The position numbers were made by a program, and so were the translations under genes. Below the pieces are notes generated by a model. The model did not search any database. It was not told the DNA's origin and saw only the letters and a list, made by a program, of their open reading frames with translations. A stretch of DNA of 64,000 bases from Anaerohalosphaeraceae bacterium (GTDB lineage Bacteria > Planctomycetota > Phycisphaerae > Sedimentisphaerales > Anaerohalosphaeraceae): the NCBI GenBank assembly GCA_037479115.1, contig JBBFLK010000010.1, positions 1 through 64,000 of the forward strand, written 5' to 3'. Below are positions 26,643-34,928 of the stretch, in pieces (the stretch's first letter is position 1; each line of letters begins with the position of its first letter).

Positions 26643-29378
26643 CTATGAACCCGGCAGAGGCGAAACGCCGGTCACTGACATCCAGTCAATATTGGCCAGA
26701 CCTTCGGACATTTCTGCAATCAGCCGAATCCGATTGTTTCCGGCGGACAAAGACACAGGAACCAAAGCCGACGTGGTCCACGATGTCCAGCTGCCGGTGC
26801 TCGGAAAACTGATATTCGCCGCCTGGGTGACTCCGCCGACACTCACGGCAGCCGTTCGGTTGTTGCTGCTGCCGTTGGCATACCGCCACTGCAGCTGGAC
26901 CGTGCCGGCTGAGGCCGCATACACGGACCACTCAATATACATCCCGACGGCATTGGTCGTATTGGCAAAACCGGTACCGGTAAAGCCCGCGTTATTGCTG
27001 TCAATCGTCCCGGTGAAGACTCCGATAAATCCCGGCTCGTTTTCCTGAATGACAATCGTGGTGATGCTGTTCGGCGCCGCCAAAACTTCACTCGAATACG
27101 CCGACTCATTGGCCCGCTTGTCCACAGCCGTCACCACATAATAATAAGTCAATCCGTTTTGAACGGACGTATCCACATACGCCGAAGCCGTCAGCGGATT
27201 CGGATTGAGCAGGATATACCCGCTCCCGGAGGTTTCCGAACGATACACATTGTATCCGAGCAGGTCGGATTCCGTATTATCCGCCCAGTCCAGCGTCACC
27301 ATTCCGTCTCCGGCCCAGGCCAGCAACCCCGTCGGAACCGCCGGCGGAACCCGCTCCGGACCTTCCCAGTTTTCGGCAAACACTGCAAACTCATAATAAT
27401 TAATCAGGCAGTCCTCATTCAAGTCCAGTCCGGTGGTCAGACCGCAATCGTTCAGAAGCCAGATGTCTGCAAACGAAGGCAAATCATCCAGATTCACAAC
27501 CCCGTCGTCCGTGAAATCGCCGTAGACCCAATTGTCGCCGGCTAAAATAATATTCGGTACCGGCGGAGGCGCCATTCCGTCTCCCAGGTAAAAACTCGGA
27601 TGCGGCGGCTGATTGTAGCCCACATTCTGCCAGGCAATCGCCACACGGTATTGCGAATCATGCATCAGTGTATAGAGCCGATGGTTGGTAACCGCTGTAG
27701 TCGTATAAATCCGCAAAGCCGTATTGTCATTCGTTCGCCAAATCACTTCCTCCCGCCAATCCCCGAAAAGGTCAGCCGACAGACACGGGGTCGATTTGGT
27801 CCCGTTGTTAGCCGAGCAGCCGGTTGCCGTCAGGAGTGTGCCAACACCGTATTTGCTGATTACGTTGCTGTTGAGAAATTCCCGCAATAAATCCCCATCC
27901 CACCACACCATAAAATTGATGGGATTGGAGTGACTGCCGAGGCTGATTCCGGTGCAGGTCGATAACGGCACACCGGTGGAAGCCCAGACTTCGTATCCTC
28001 GATAATCGGCCCGGATGTCGCCGGCACAGGCCCGGCCCGTATCCCCGCTCGCCGTATAACGGAAAATGACTTCACCGGTTCCTGCATCCCGGAACGTGGC
28101 CCCATAAGGCGAAGATTCGTGGCACTGCCAGACCTCCAGCCCCGGCCGGTCCGGATCCATATCTGATACATGCAGGGCATCGCCGTGCCCCAGTCCAGTC
28201 GAATAGAGCGGCTTTCCGTCATGGTCAATCGCGCAGGCCCCGTAAATAATCTCATCGAAGCCGTCCCCGTCCACATCGGCAATACTCAAACTGTGACAGC
28301 CTTGGCCGATATAATTGCTGTTGGGGCCGCTGGTGTGGGCCTTAAACCACCAGCGCAGCGTAAGTTGTCCGCTGCGCCAGTCCCAGGCGGTAATCTCATT
28401 TCGGGCCGAGTACCCGCTTTGGGGACCGTAATATCCGCGGGCCATAATAATACTCGGCCGCTGTCCATCCAGGTAGGCGACACCAGCCAGAAAACGATCG
28501 CACCGGTTGCCGTAATTGTCCCCCCACTGACTGGCGCTGCCCCGGTCCGGCAAAAATCTCGTTGTCGCCAGTGCGGCCCCCGTCAGCCCGTCAAAAACCG
28601 TCAGATATTCCGGACCGGTAATGATATACCCACTGGAATTGCGATAATCCGTCAGCGTATCGCCCGGCATCAGGACATAATTGCCCTGTCCATCCCTGGT
28701 AAAAGGAGCTGTTCGACAGACCACTTCCGCCCGTCCGTCACTGTCAAAATCATACACCAGAAACTGGGTGTAATGAGCCCCGGCCCGAATATTGATTCCC
28801 AAATCAATCCGCCACAGAAACGTCCCGTCCAGTTTATAGGCATCCAGATAAACATTCCCCGTATATCCGGATTGGGCATTGTCTTTTGAATTATCCGGGT
28901 CCCATTTGACAATAATCTCATACTGCCCGTCCCCGTCCAGGTCGCCCACACTGCAGTCGTTTGGACTGTAGGTGCAGGTATAACCGTCCGGTGTCGTTAC
29001 GCCGGCAGGCACCTGAAGAGGAATCGTCAGATAGGGGGTGGACCAAACGCTGACCGGGTCAGTGGCTTTGCGTTCGATTCCGTTAATCACGGGAGCAATT
29101 CGATACGTGCTCGAAAGGGTTCCGCCGGTATCTAAATAATTGGTGGAGTTCGTAATGGGGGTGGAATTCAGCTTTACGGAGCCCCGATAAACATTAAATC
29201 CGATATCAGCCGGGTCAGTTCCAAGCAATCTCCATCCAATATAATTAGAATTTCCCGACCGTACGGCAATCACCCCCCTGTCGAGTTTTTCCATATATCG
29301 GGGACCGGAAAATCCAGTCGACGCAAGAATAAAAAATACGGCAGCACACGCACAGAAAGTTCCCCAGCGTTCTCTCAT
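26643..29378 (-). CDS. Secreted PL11 rhamnogalacturonan endolyase with dockerin-like, FN3 and CBM modules
   Basis: 911 residues. Signal peptide about 1-26. PL11 catalytic propeller about 27-620: RYMEKLDRGVIAV, SNYIGWRLLGTDP, and calcium-binding DLDGDGQYEIIVKWD, DFDSDGRAEVV and DVDGDGFDEIIYG. A dockerin-like pair of EF-hand repeats follows (GDFTDDGVVNLDDL and DLNEDCLINYYEF), then one FN3 domain (about 695-785) and a CBM6/35-like beta-sandwich (about 790-911). It cleaves the rhamnogalacturonan-I backbone by beta-elimination. First gene of the operon. Start chosen at the ATG giving a signal peptide, after GGGGG; upstream in-frame codons lack one. Confidence 0.9.
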   Translation of the reverse strand: MRERWGTFCACAAVFFILASTGFSGPRYMEKLDRGVIAVRSGNSNYIGWRLLGTDPADIGFNVYRGSVKLNSTPITNSTNYLDTGGTLSSTYRIAPVINGIERKATDPVSVWSTPYLTIPLQVPAGVTTPDGYTCTYSPNDCSVGDLDGDGQYEIIVKWDPDNSKDNAQSGYTGNVYLDAYKLDGTFLWRIDLGINIRAGAHYTQFLVYDFDSDGRAEVVCRTAPFTRDGQGNYVLMPGDTLTDYRNSSGYIITGPEYLTVFDGLTGAALATTRFLPDRGSASQWGDNYGNRCDRFLAGVAYLDGQRPSIIMARGYYGPQSGYSARNEITAWDWRSGQLTLRWWFKAHTSGPNSNYIGQGCHSLSIADVDGDGFDEIIYGACAIDHDGKPLYSTGLGHGDALHVSDMDPDRPGLEVWQCHESSPYGATFRDAGTGEVIFRYTASGDTGRACAGDIRADYRGYEVWASTGVPLSTCTGISLGSHSNPINFMVWWDGDLLREFLNSNVISKYGVGTLLTATGCSANNGTKSTPCLSADLFGDWREEVIWRTNDNTALRIYTTTAVTNHRLYTLMHDSQYRVAIAWQNVGYNQPPHPSFYLGDGMAPPPVPNIILAGDNWVYGDFTDDGVVNLDDLPSFADIWLLNDCGLTTGLDLNEDCLINYYEFAVFAENWEGPERVPPAVPTGLLAWAGDGMVTLDWADNTESDLLGYNVYRSETSGSGYILLNPNPLTASAYVDTSVQNGLTYYYVVTAVDKRANESAYSSEVLAAPNSITTIVIQENEPGFIGVFTGTIDSNNAGFTGTGFANTTNAVGMYIEWSVYAASAGTVQLQWRYANGSSNNRTAAVSVGGVTQAANISFPSTGSWTSWTTSALVPVSLSAGNNRIRLIAEMSEGLANIDWMSVTGVSPLPGS

Positions 29379-29688
29379 AAAACCCCCAGATTGATTGTTT
29401 TCGCTGCAGCCAAAACGTCTATGCCGGACAAAAAAGACAAGTTTTTCCTTAAACCTACCCCACATACTGGGTTTGTCTCATAGGGAAATAGAACACGAAT
29501 CGCTTTTTTGCCTAACTTTTTTGGAAAAAAAAGCAATTTCTGTCAACGTATATTTCCTTTTTCATGCCAAAGTACATCTTGAATCTGTGACTGAATAAAA
29601 AATGGGTAATTTTTTTAAAAAACCTCTAATTTTTTCGGAAAACTTCTATATCCAAGAACGGAGAAATCTGTATGGAACTGGAGTAAAT
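29379..29688. other. Divergent intergenic region between PL11 operon and ECF sigma operon
   Basis: 310 bases, A/T-rich, controlling both directions. On the minus strand a TTGACA (29541-29546) has no matching -10 box at 16-18 bases. On the plus strand no sigma70 pair is convincing. The 12-mer ATGGGTAATTTT at 29603-29614 recurs upstream of the first DNRLRE gene (32749-32760). Homopolymer runs of T and A are frequent. No RNA gene seen. Confidence 0.6.
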
Positions 29689-30228
29689 ATGCCGGAAGAA
29701 AGAAAAAATCTTACATCGGAAGACTACCGGCTTTTTATCAAACTCTATCTGGCTAACGAACGCCGGCTCTATGGGTTTGTACGGGCCCTGATTCCAAACT
29801 GGTCGGATGTAGATGACGTTATCCAGGAAACGGCCGCCGTCCTCTGGTCCAAATTTGACCAGTTTGACAAATCTACGAATTTTTCCGCCTGGGCCCTGAA
29901 AATAGCCCATTTCCAGATCCTGAATTACTATAAACACCAAAAAAAGGATAAAGTTTACTTCAGCGAAGATATGCTGAATCTTCTGGCAGAGAAAAACCAC
30001 GAACACCCCAATATCGATGAACGGCTGCCGATTCTGAAAAAATGCCTTCAGCAATTGAAGGATTATGAATTGTCTTTGATACAGATGCGTTATGAACCGG
30101 GCGGTTCGACCCGACGGATGGCCGAACAAACCGGCAAGGAGCTGCATGTGCTGTATCGGACGCTCAATAAAATTCATGCCAAACTGCTGCTGTGTATTCG
30201 GCAGCATCTACGGGAGGTTTATTCATAG
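29689..30228 (+). CDS. ECF-type sigma-70 family sigma factor
   Basis: 179 residues. Region 2 is visible as LYLANERRLYGFVRALIPNWSDVDDVIQETAAVLW and FSAWALKIAHFQILNYYK; region 4 as QLKDYELSLIQMRYEPGGSTRRMAEQTGKELHVLYRTLNKIH. This matches the planctomycete/verrucomicrobial ECF groups that pair with FecR-type regulators. The ATG at 29689 follows CTGGAG by 6 bases. The next gene, a FecR-domain membrane protein, starts 4 bases after the stop, the usual sigma/anti-sigma arrangement. It likely directs transcription of its own cluster and possibly of the divergent pectin operon. Confidence 0.88.
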   Translation: MPEERKNLTSEDYRLFIKLYLANERRLYGFVRALIPNWSDVDDVIQETAAVLWSKFDQFDKSTNFSAWALKIAHFQILNYYKHQKKDKVYFSEDMLNLLAEKNHEHPNIDERLPILKKCLQQLKDYELSLIQMRYEPGGSTRRMAEQTGKELHVLYRTLNKIHAKLLLCIRQHLREVYS

Positions 30229-30232
30229 GGCT

Positions 30233-31948
30233 ATGGAACTTTCGAATATCCAGCTGAATCGTCTTTTTACGCTTTTGGGTGCCCTTCGGGATGAAATCAT
30301 CACCCCGCAGGAGTTTGATGAGTTAACGGCTCTTCTGAAGAATTATCCCCAGGCGCGGGAACTTTATCTGGACTATATCTATCTATGCACGGACCTTTGC
30401 AATCTGCAGGCGGCCATTCGTCATACCCCCGCCCTGGCTTCCCCGCTGTCCTGCAGCACTCAAGAGCCGGAGGATTCCGGAGCCCCTCTGACCCTCGAAT
30501 TCCTTCAGGTTCTTGGCGATTATGAGAAAAATGCAGAGGCCGTGGAACTGCCTCCAGTGGAACTGCCGGCTTTGCAGAGCCCTCGTCCGGTTCCGGCTGT
30601 TAAAACCAAACCTCAGGTATCCAAATTATCCCTGTTTGCCCTGCTTACGTCGCTGGCGGCTCTTTTGATGATTCTGGCGTATCCGCTGATTTTTCCTGCC
30701 CCGCAGCCCGGAGTTGCCTCGGTCCTCGATACACTCGGAGCCGCCTGGTCCTCCCGCGAACCCCTCGAAAAAGGCGTTCGTCTATCTGCCGGAGCCGCTC
30801 CGGTTCAGCTGATCAAGGGGCTGGTCAAGATTCAGACCGACAACGGTGTACATCTGGTTATTGAAGCGCCGGCAGAGTTTCGATTCGTCAACTCCGATGA
30901 GCTGTCGATGACCTACGGGCGTGTTTTTGTCAACATTCGGCAGGCCCCCAACGGCTTTGCCGTGCAGACCCAAAAATCCAAAATCATCGACCTGGGCACC
31001 CAGTTCGGCGTCTATACGGACATGCGGGGAGACATTGAGCTGCATGTATTTGAGGGCAAAACCGTCCTGATTGCCGGACTGAGCAATAAAACCAAACAGG
31101 TGATGGATGTCATGGCCGGCCAGGCCAAGCGATTCGGCGAGTCCAGCGGCGAAGTGCAGTCCATTCGCCTCAGCGAGGGTTTCTTCGCACGCGATATCCA
31201 GTCCCAGACCAACCTTGTCTGGCGTCAGGAAAAACAGATTGACCTGGCGGACATTCTCGGCGGCGGCACCGGATTAGGCGACGGCCAAAGAGGCGCCGGC
31301 ATTAACCCCTCCAACCGACCGGCTGATGCCCTCGGGGAAATGCGTGACCGCCGCAGCGGCAATGCCTATAACAAAGTTCCCTCCAATCCGTATATTGACG
31401 GGGTGTTTGTGCCGAACGGAACAAGCCCGCAGGTGGTCAGTTCCGCCGGCCATATCTTCCGGGAATGCCCGGTTACCAGCGGCTACTTCTTCGCCGACAT
31501 CCTCCATTCTCCGGCGGAAAAACTGCTGCAAAACAGCCAAAGCAAAACCGCCTCGCTTCGGCTCGGCTCCATTGATTACAGCGACGCAGGACAAACATTC
31601 CTGTGCATGCACGCCAACAGCGGCATTACGTTTGACCTGAACGCCTTTCGAAGCCGGCTGCAGTCCCCCATCCGCCGATTTAAGGCCCAGGCGGGTCTGC
31701 TGGACTTTGTCCCGGCGCACTTGAGGGCCGGGTATGCAGAATGCTGGATTTTGCTGGATGGTCAGGTGCGTTTTCACGCTGCTCTGGATGCAGGACAGAC
31801 GGAGCCGATTGAGATTGACATTTCCGATTCGCAGCGGTTCCTGACGCTGGTGGTCACCGACGGCGGAAGCCGCGACCCCGAGCTGGACCGCAATGCCATC
31901 GGATATGACTGGTGCATTTTCGGACAACCCAAACTGATTTTGGAGTAA
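30233..31948 (+). CDS. FecR-domain anti-sigma-like membrane protein with C-terminal NPCBM-type domain
   Basis: 571 residues. A cytoplasmic helical N-terminus of about 130 residues (possible sigma-binding part) is followed by one membrane helix (LSLFALLTSLAALLMILAYP, about 133-152). Then comes a FecR domain (VQLIKGLVKIQTDNGVHLVIEAPAEF ... IDLGTQFGVYTDM ... LHVFEGKTVLI). The C-terminus (about 430-571) resembles the NPCBM/NEW2 carbohydrate-binding fold, ending WCIFGQPKLIL. This plan would let a periplasmic carbohydrate signal control the adjacent sigma factor. The ATG was chosen at 30233, 4 bases after the sigma stop; an in-frame ATG further upstream lies inside the sigma gene. Confidence 0.8.
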   Translation: MELSNIQLNRLFTLLGALRDEIITPQEFDELTALLKNYPQARELYLDYIYLCTDLCNLQAAIRHTPALASPLSCSTQEPEDSGAPLTLEFLQVLGDYEKNAEAVELPPVELPALQSPRPVPAVKTKPQVSKLSLFALLTSLAALLMILAYPLIFPAPQPGVASVLDTLGAAWSSREPLEKGVRLSAGAAPVQLIKGLVKIQTDNGVHLVIEAPAEFRFVNSDELSMTYGRVFVNIRQAPNGFAVQTQKSKIIDLGTQFGVYTDMRGDIELHVFEGKTVLIAGLSNKTKQVMDVMAGQAKRFGESSGEVQSIRLSEGFFARDIQSQTNLVWRQEKQIDLADILGGGTGLGDGQRGAGINPSNRPADALGEMRDRRSGNAYNKVPSNPYIDGVFVPNGTSPQVVSSAGHIFRECPVTSGYFFADILHSPAEKLLQNSQSKTASLRLGSIDYSDAGQTFLCMHANSGITFDLNAFRSRLQSPIRRFKAQAGLLDFVPAHLRAGYAECWILLDGQVRFHAALDAGQTEPIEIDISDSQRFLTLVVTDGGSRDPELDRNAIGYDWCIFGQPKLILE

Positions 31949-31958
31949 TGACATCCTT

Positions 31959-32717
31959 ATGAAAAAGGCCTTTACCCTCATTGAACTGCTGGTCGTAATC
32001 GCCATTATCGCCCTGCTGCTGAGCATCGTGATGCCCTCTTTGAAAATGGCCAAAGAGCACGCCGGGCGGCTGGCCTGTGCCGACCATCTGAAAATCATCG
32101 GTCAGGTGCTTCATCTCTACACGCAGGCGAACGCCGATTCCCTGCCGGAGGCCTATTATACGGAAACGCGAACAGGCGGAGCGGCGACCTATTTTATTTT
32201 TAACGTGGACCCGACCAAACCGCCGCAGACCCGCATCACCGGCACCTTCAATCTGGCTCCGCTGTGGACCCAGGGGTATATTGACAACGGCGCTGTATTC
32301 TACTGCCCGAGCAATAAGCGGACGGCCTTCAGCTATGAGGCCTATTTGGGGCCGCAGGACTGGCCTTCCGTGGACCCGGCATATGCCAATCCGAGCAATC
32401 CCAACTCGGTCCGAATCAGCTTTTCGTACCTGCCGCAGTCCTCACAGCGGAAAATGACCGTCGGCACCAAACAGTTCCCGGCCGTAGCCAAGAAGCTTTC
32501 CCAGACACACCCGAGCCGTTCCATCTGTCTGGATGTGCTTCAGGCCCGCGAGCGGATGTCTCATCGGCGGGGCGGCTATGCCGGCGCCAATCTGCTCTAT
32601 ACAGATGCCAGCGTAAAATTCCGGCAGAATCCGCAGGTGCTCGATCAGCAGGTGTACGGCTCCGACCCCATGCAGGACCCGGAATTGTGGAGAACCATTG
32701 TCCAGGGACTTGAATAA
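31959..32717 (+). CDS. Prepilin-type N-terminal cleavage/methylation protein (DUF1559/type II pseudopilin-like)
   Basis: 252 residues. N-terminus MKKAFTLIELLVVIAIIALL is the classic type IV prepilin peptidase site with Glu at +5 and a hydrophobic helix. The globular part has CPSNKRT and, near the C-terminus, RRGGYAGANLLYTDASVKF, a signature common in the expanded planctomycete prepilin-like families. Expected to be processed and assembled in, or anchored to, the envelope. 10 bases after the FecR gene. The function of these expanded families is poorly understood. Confidence 0.87.
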   Translation: MKKAFTLIELLVVIAIIALLLSIVMPSLKMAKEHAGRLACADHLKIIGQVLHLYTQANADSLPEAYYTETRTGGAATYFIFNVDPTKPPQTRITGTFNLAPLWTQGYIDNGAVFYCPSNKRTAFSYEAYLGPQDWPSVDPAYANPSNPNSVRISFSYLPQSSQRKMTVGTKQFPAVAKKLSQTHPSRSICLDVLQARERMSHRRGGYAGANLLYTDASVKFRQNPQVLDQQVYGSDPMQDPELWRTIVQGLE

Positions 32718-32790
32718 CCGCATGCGCAACAGAGAGGCCAAAAAACGGATGGGTAATTTTCATAATAACTCTTTTGTGGAGGATTTGGTT

Positions 32791-34854
32791 ATGAAAGCAC
32801 GTATTGTATGGTTCGCAATTATCTTGTGCATGTTCGGGCTCGTGGCCCGCGCAGAAGTGGTCGTCACGACCGAGTTCGGTCAGGGAGCCGATACCTACCT
32901 GACCAATGACAGCCAGCAGGGCCCGACGGTCAACGTCGCCGGAGAGGAGCGGATTCGGGCCTTCCGTCAGCTGGCCAACACCCGTTCCAAAACGGGTTTT
33001 ATCCGCTTTGATTTAAGCGGCATCGACGGGGACCTTGAAGGGGCCTTTATCACCTTTGACGCCACCTATCTGAAAGGCGGTGAGAAATCCGTCACGGTTT
33101 ATGGGCTGATTGACGGGCCGATGGATATCTGGAACGAAAGCACCATCACCTACAACACGGCCCCCTGTATGGTCCCGAATCCGCCGACAACGCTTGGGAA
33201 TTACCAGTTTGCTGATGGAACGGTTGTCCAGCTGGGAACCTTAACGACACCATCCGCACCGGCGGACCCAATCACCTACCCGGTGGCATTTTCTTCGAAT
33301 CCGACCGCCCTGCCGCTGAAGGATTTCCTCTCCAAAGACACCAACGGCCTTGTCACCCTGATTTTCATCGGCGGCGACAATGAAGTCGAAGTGGCCTCCA
33401 AAGAACACGCTACGTTTAATCCGCCAATGCTGACGCTTCCGAATGCCTATGCCGTCCGACGGGCCTCCAATCCCGTACCGGCCAACAATGTCAAAGTCAC
33501 AATCGGACAGTATTCGACCCTGAGCTGGACCAATCCGGAACCGAACCTTCCGGAAGGCCAAATTACCTGCGATGTGTACTTCGGCGAAACCGAGCCAAAC
33601 GCCCTGCTGCCGCACTACGGCCTGACCCTGCTGGCTTCCGGCGTCACCGGCAATTCCGTTCCGATGCCGCAGCTTGCGCCCTACAAGACGTATTACTGGG
33701 TGGTGGACACCTATGACACCAGCCGCACTCCTGAATACGTTCAGGGCAAGGTCTGGACTTTCAACACCAACAACAGCGCCCCGGTCGTCAATGCCGGCCC
33801 GGACCAGTTTGTCTGGCTGACCCGGACCATCGTAGATACCACCAGTGAAGCCGACACGTACATTCGGGATAATGTGGTGCGAGGTTCCTATGAATTTATG
33901 GATATTCGCGGCGGGTCCGTCGATTTCGTCGGGTATCTGCGGTTCAATCTGTCGGAACTGAAGGCCTTAGGTCCCGGCACCATCAAAAACGCAACCCTGA
34001 CTTTGACTGTTTCCGGCGGGGCCTCCCGTAATGATGCCGTCACCAATGCCCGCTTTGCGCTGCAGGGACTGAACAATGTGGCCGGCAACACCCCGCAAAA
34101 CTGGAGCGAGGCCGCACTCACCAAAACCGGTGAAGTGATTCCCGGCGCCGAGTGGGACGGGGCAGCTCCCCTGACCAACGCCATTGCATCCGGGCGTGTG
34201 ACCGACCTGGATGACAACGTGGCAGGCATCAGCGAAGTGATTACACCGGCCGGAGGCAACGCCGCTAATCCGGGAACCAAGATCGCTATCTCCGGCGCTG
34301 CTCTCGAGGCCTTCCTGCAGAGCCGTCTGGAAGATAACGGTCTGGTAACCTTCATCATCACCAATGATGACGGAAACGATCGCGGCTACGGACTGGGCAC
34401 CAAAGAAAATCAGAATCCGGATTACCGTCCGCGTCTGCAGCTGACGTATCTGCTCGAAGGAGCAACAGGCAGCGGCGATGCCGTGGTAACTCTGGTCGGA
34501 ACCGTGACGGATGACGGGCTTCCCAGCGGACAGATTACGGTTCAGTGGACGCAGGTGAGCGGACCCGAAGGGGCAGAGCCGGTCGTGATTGATCCCGATG
34601 ACCAGTTGGAAACCACAGTTACCCTCGCATCCGCCGGCTGGTATGAATTCCAGCTGGAAGCCAGCGATGGAGAGCTGAGCAGCACCGACAACGTCCGGGT
34701 TTATGTCGGCATCGACCCCTGCGATGCGGCTCATCAGGTTCCGGGCTATACGCGGCTGATTTCCGATTTGAACGACGACTGCTTCGTCAACCTTAAAGAT
34801 GTCGCGATTCTTGCCTCGCAGTGGCTGAACTGCAGCAGTCTGGATTGTCCCTAA
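32791..34854 (+). CDS. Secreted DNRLRE/CBM96-type protein with C-terminal dockerin-like repeat
   Basis: 687 residues with a signal peptide (about 1-21, ending VARA). It starts with a DNRLRE/CBM96-like beta-sandwich (TEFGQGADTYLTNDSQQGP ... GFIRFDLSGIDG, about 22-220). A central FN3-like segment (about 225-330, PYKTYYWVVDTYDTS) follows, then a second DNRLRE domain (about 345-580, SEADTYIRDN) and an Ig/PKD-like domain (about 585-660). The tail SDLNDDCFVNLKDVAILAS is a single dockerin-like EF-hand repeat. GGAGG stands 8 bases before the ATG. No catalytic motif; likely a surface-binding or matrix protein. Paralogous with the next two genes. Confidence 0.8.
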   Translation: MKARIVWFAIILCMFGLVARAEVVVTTEFGQGADTYLTNDSQQGPTVNVAGEERIRAFRQLANTRSKTGFIRFDLSGIDGDLEGAFITFDATYLKGGEKSVTVYGLIDGPMDIWNESTITYNTAPCMVPNPPTTLGNYQFADGTVVQLGTLTTPSAPADPITYPVAFSSNPTALPLKDFLSKDTNGLVTLIFIGGDNEVEVASKEHATFNPPMLTLPNAYAVRRASNPVPANNVKVTIGQYSTLSWTNPEPNLPEGQITCDVYFGETEPNALLPHYGLTLLASGVTGNSVPMPQLAPYKTYYWVVDTYDTSRTPEYVQGKVWTFNTNNSAPVVNAGPDQFVWLTRTIVDTTSEADTYIRDNVVRGSYEFMDIRGGSVDFVGYLRFNLSELKALGPGTIKNATLTLTVSGGASRNDAVTNARFALQGLNNVAGNTPQNWSEAALTKTGEVIPGAEWDGAAPLTNAIASGRVTDLDDNVAGISEVITPAGGNAANPGTKIAISGAALEAFLQSRLEDNGLVTFIITNDDGNDRGYGLGTKENQNPDYRPRLQLTYLLEGATGSGDAVVTLVGTVTDDGLPSGQITVQWTQVSGPEGAEPVVIDPDDQLETTVTLASAGWYEFQLEASDGELSSTDNVRVYVGIDPCDAAHQVPGYTRLISDLNDDCFVNLKDVAILASQWLNCSSLDCP

Positions 34855-34871
34855 TTCCTGACCTTTGAACC

Positions 34872-34898
34872 GGGGGCAGAGCAGGGCGTTCTGCCCCC
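34872..34898 (+). promoter_or_regulatory. Intergenic hairpin between DNRLRE paralogues 1 and 2
   Basis: GGGGGCAGA (34872-34880) pairs perfectly with TCTGCCCCC (34890-34898) around a 9-base loop. No immediate T-tract follows (the next run of T is 13 bases away), so it is more likely an mRNA-stabilising or processing element than a full terminator. Confidence 0.7.
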
Positions 34899-34928
34899 AT
34901 TTACGAAACACTTTTTCGGAGGACATTT

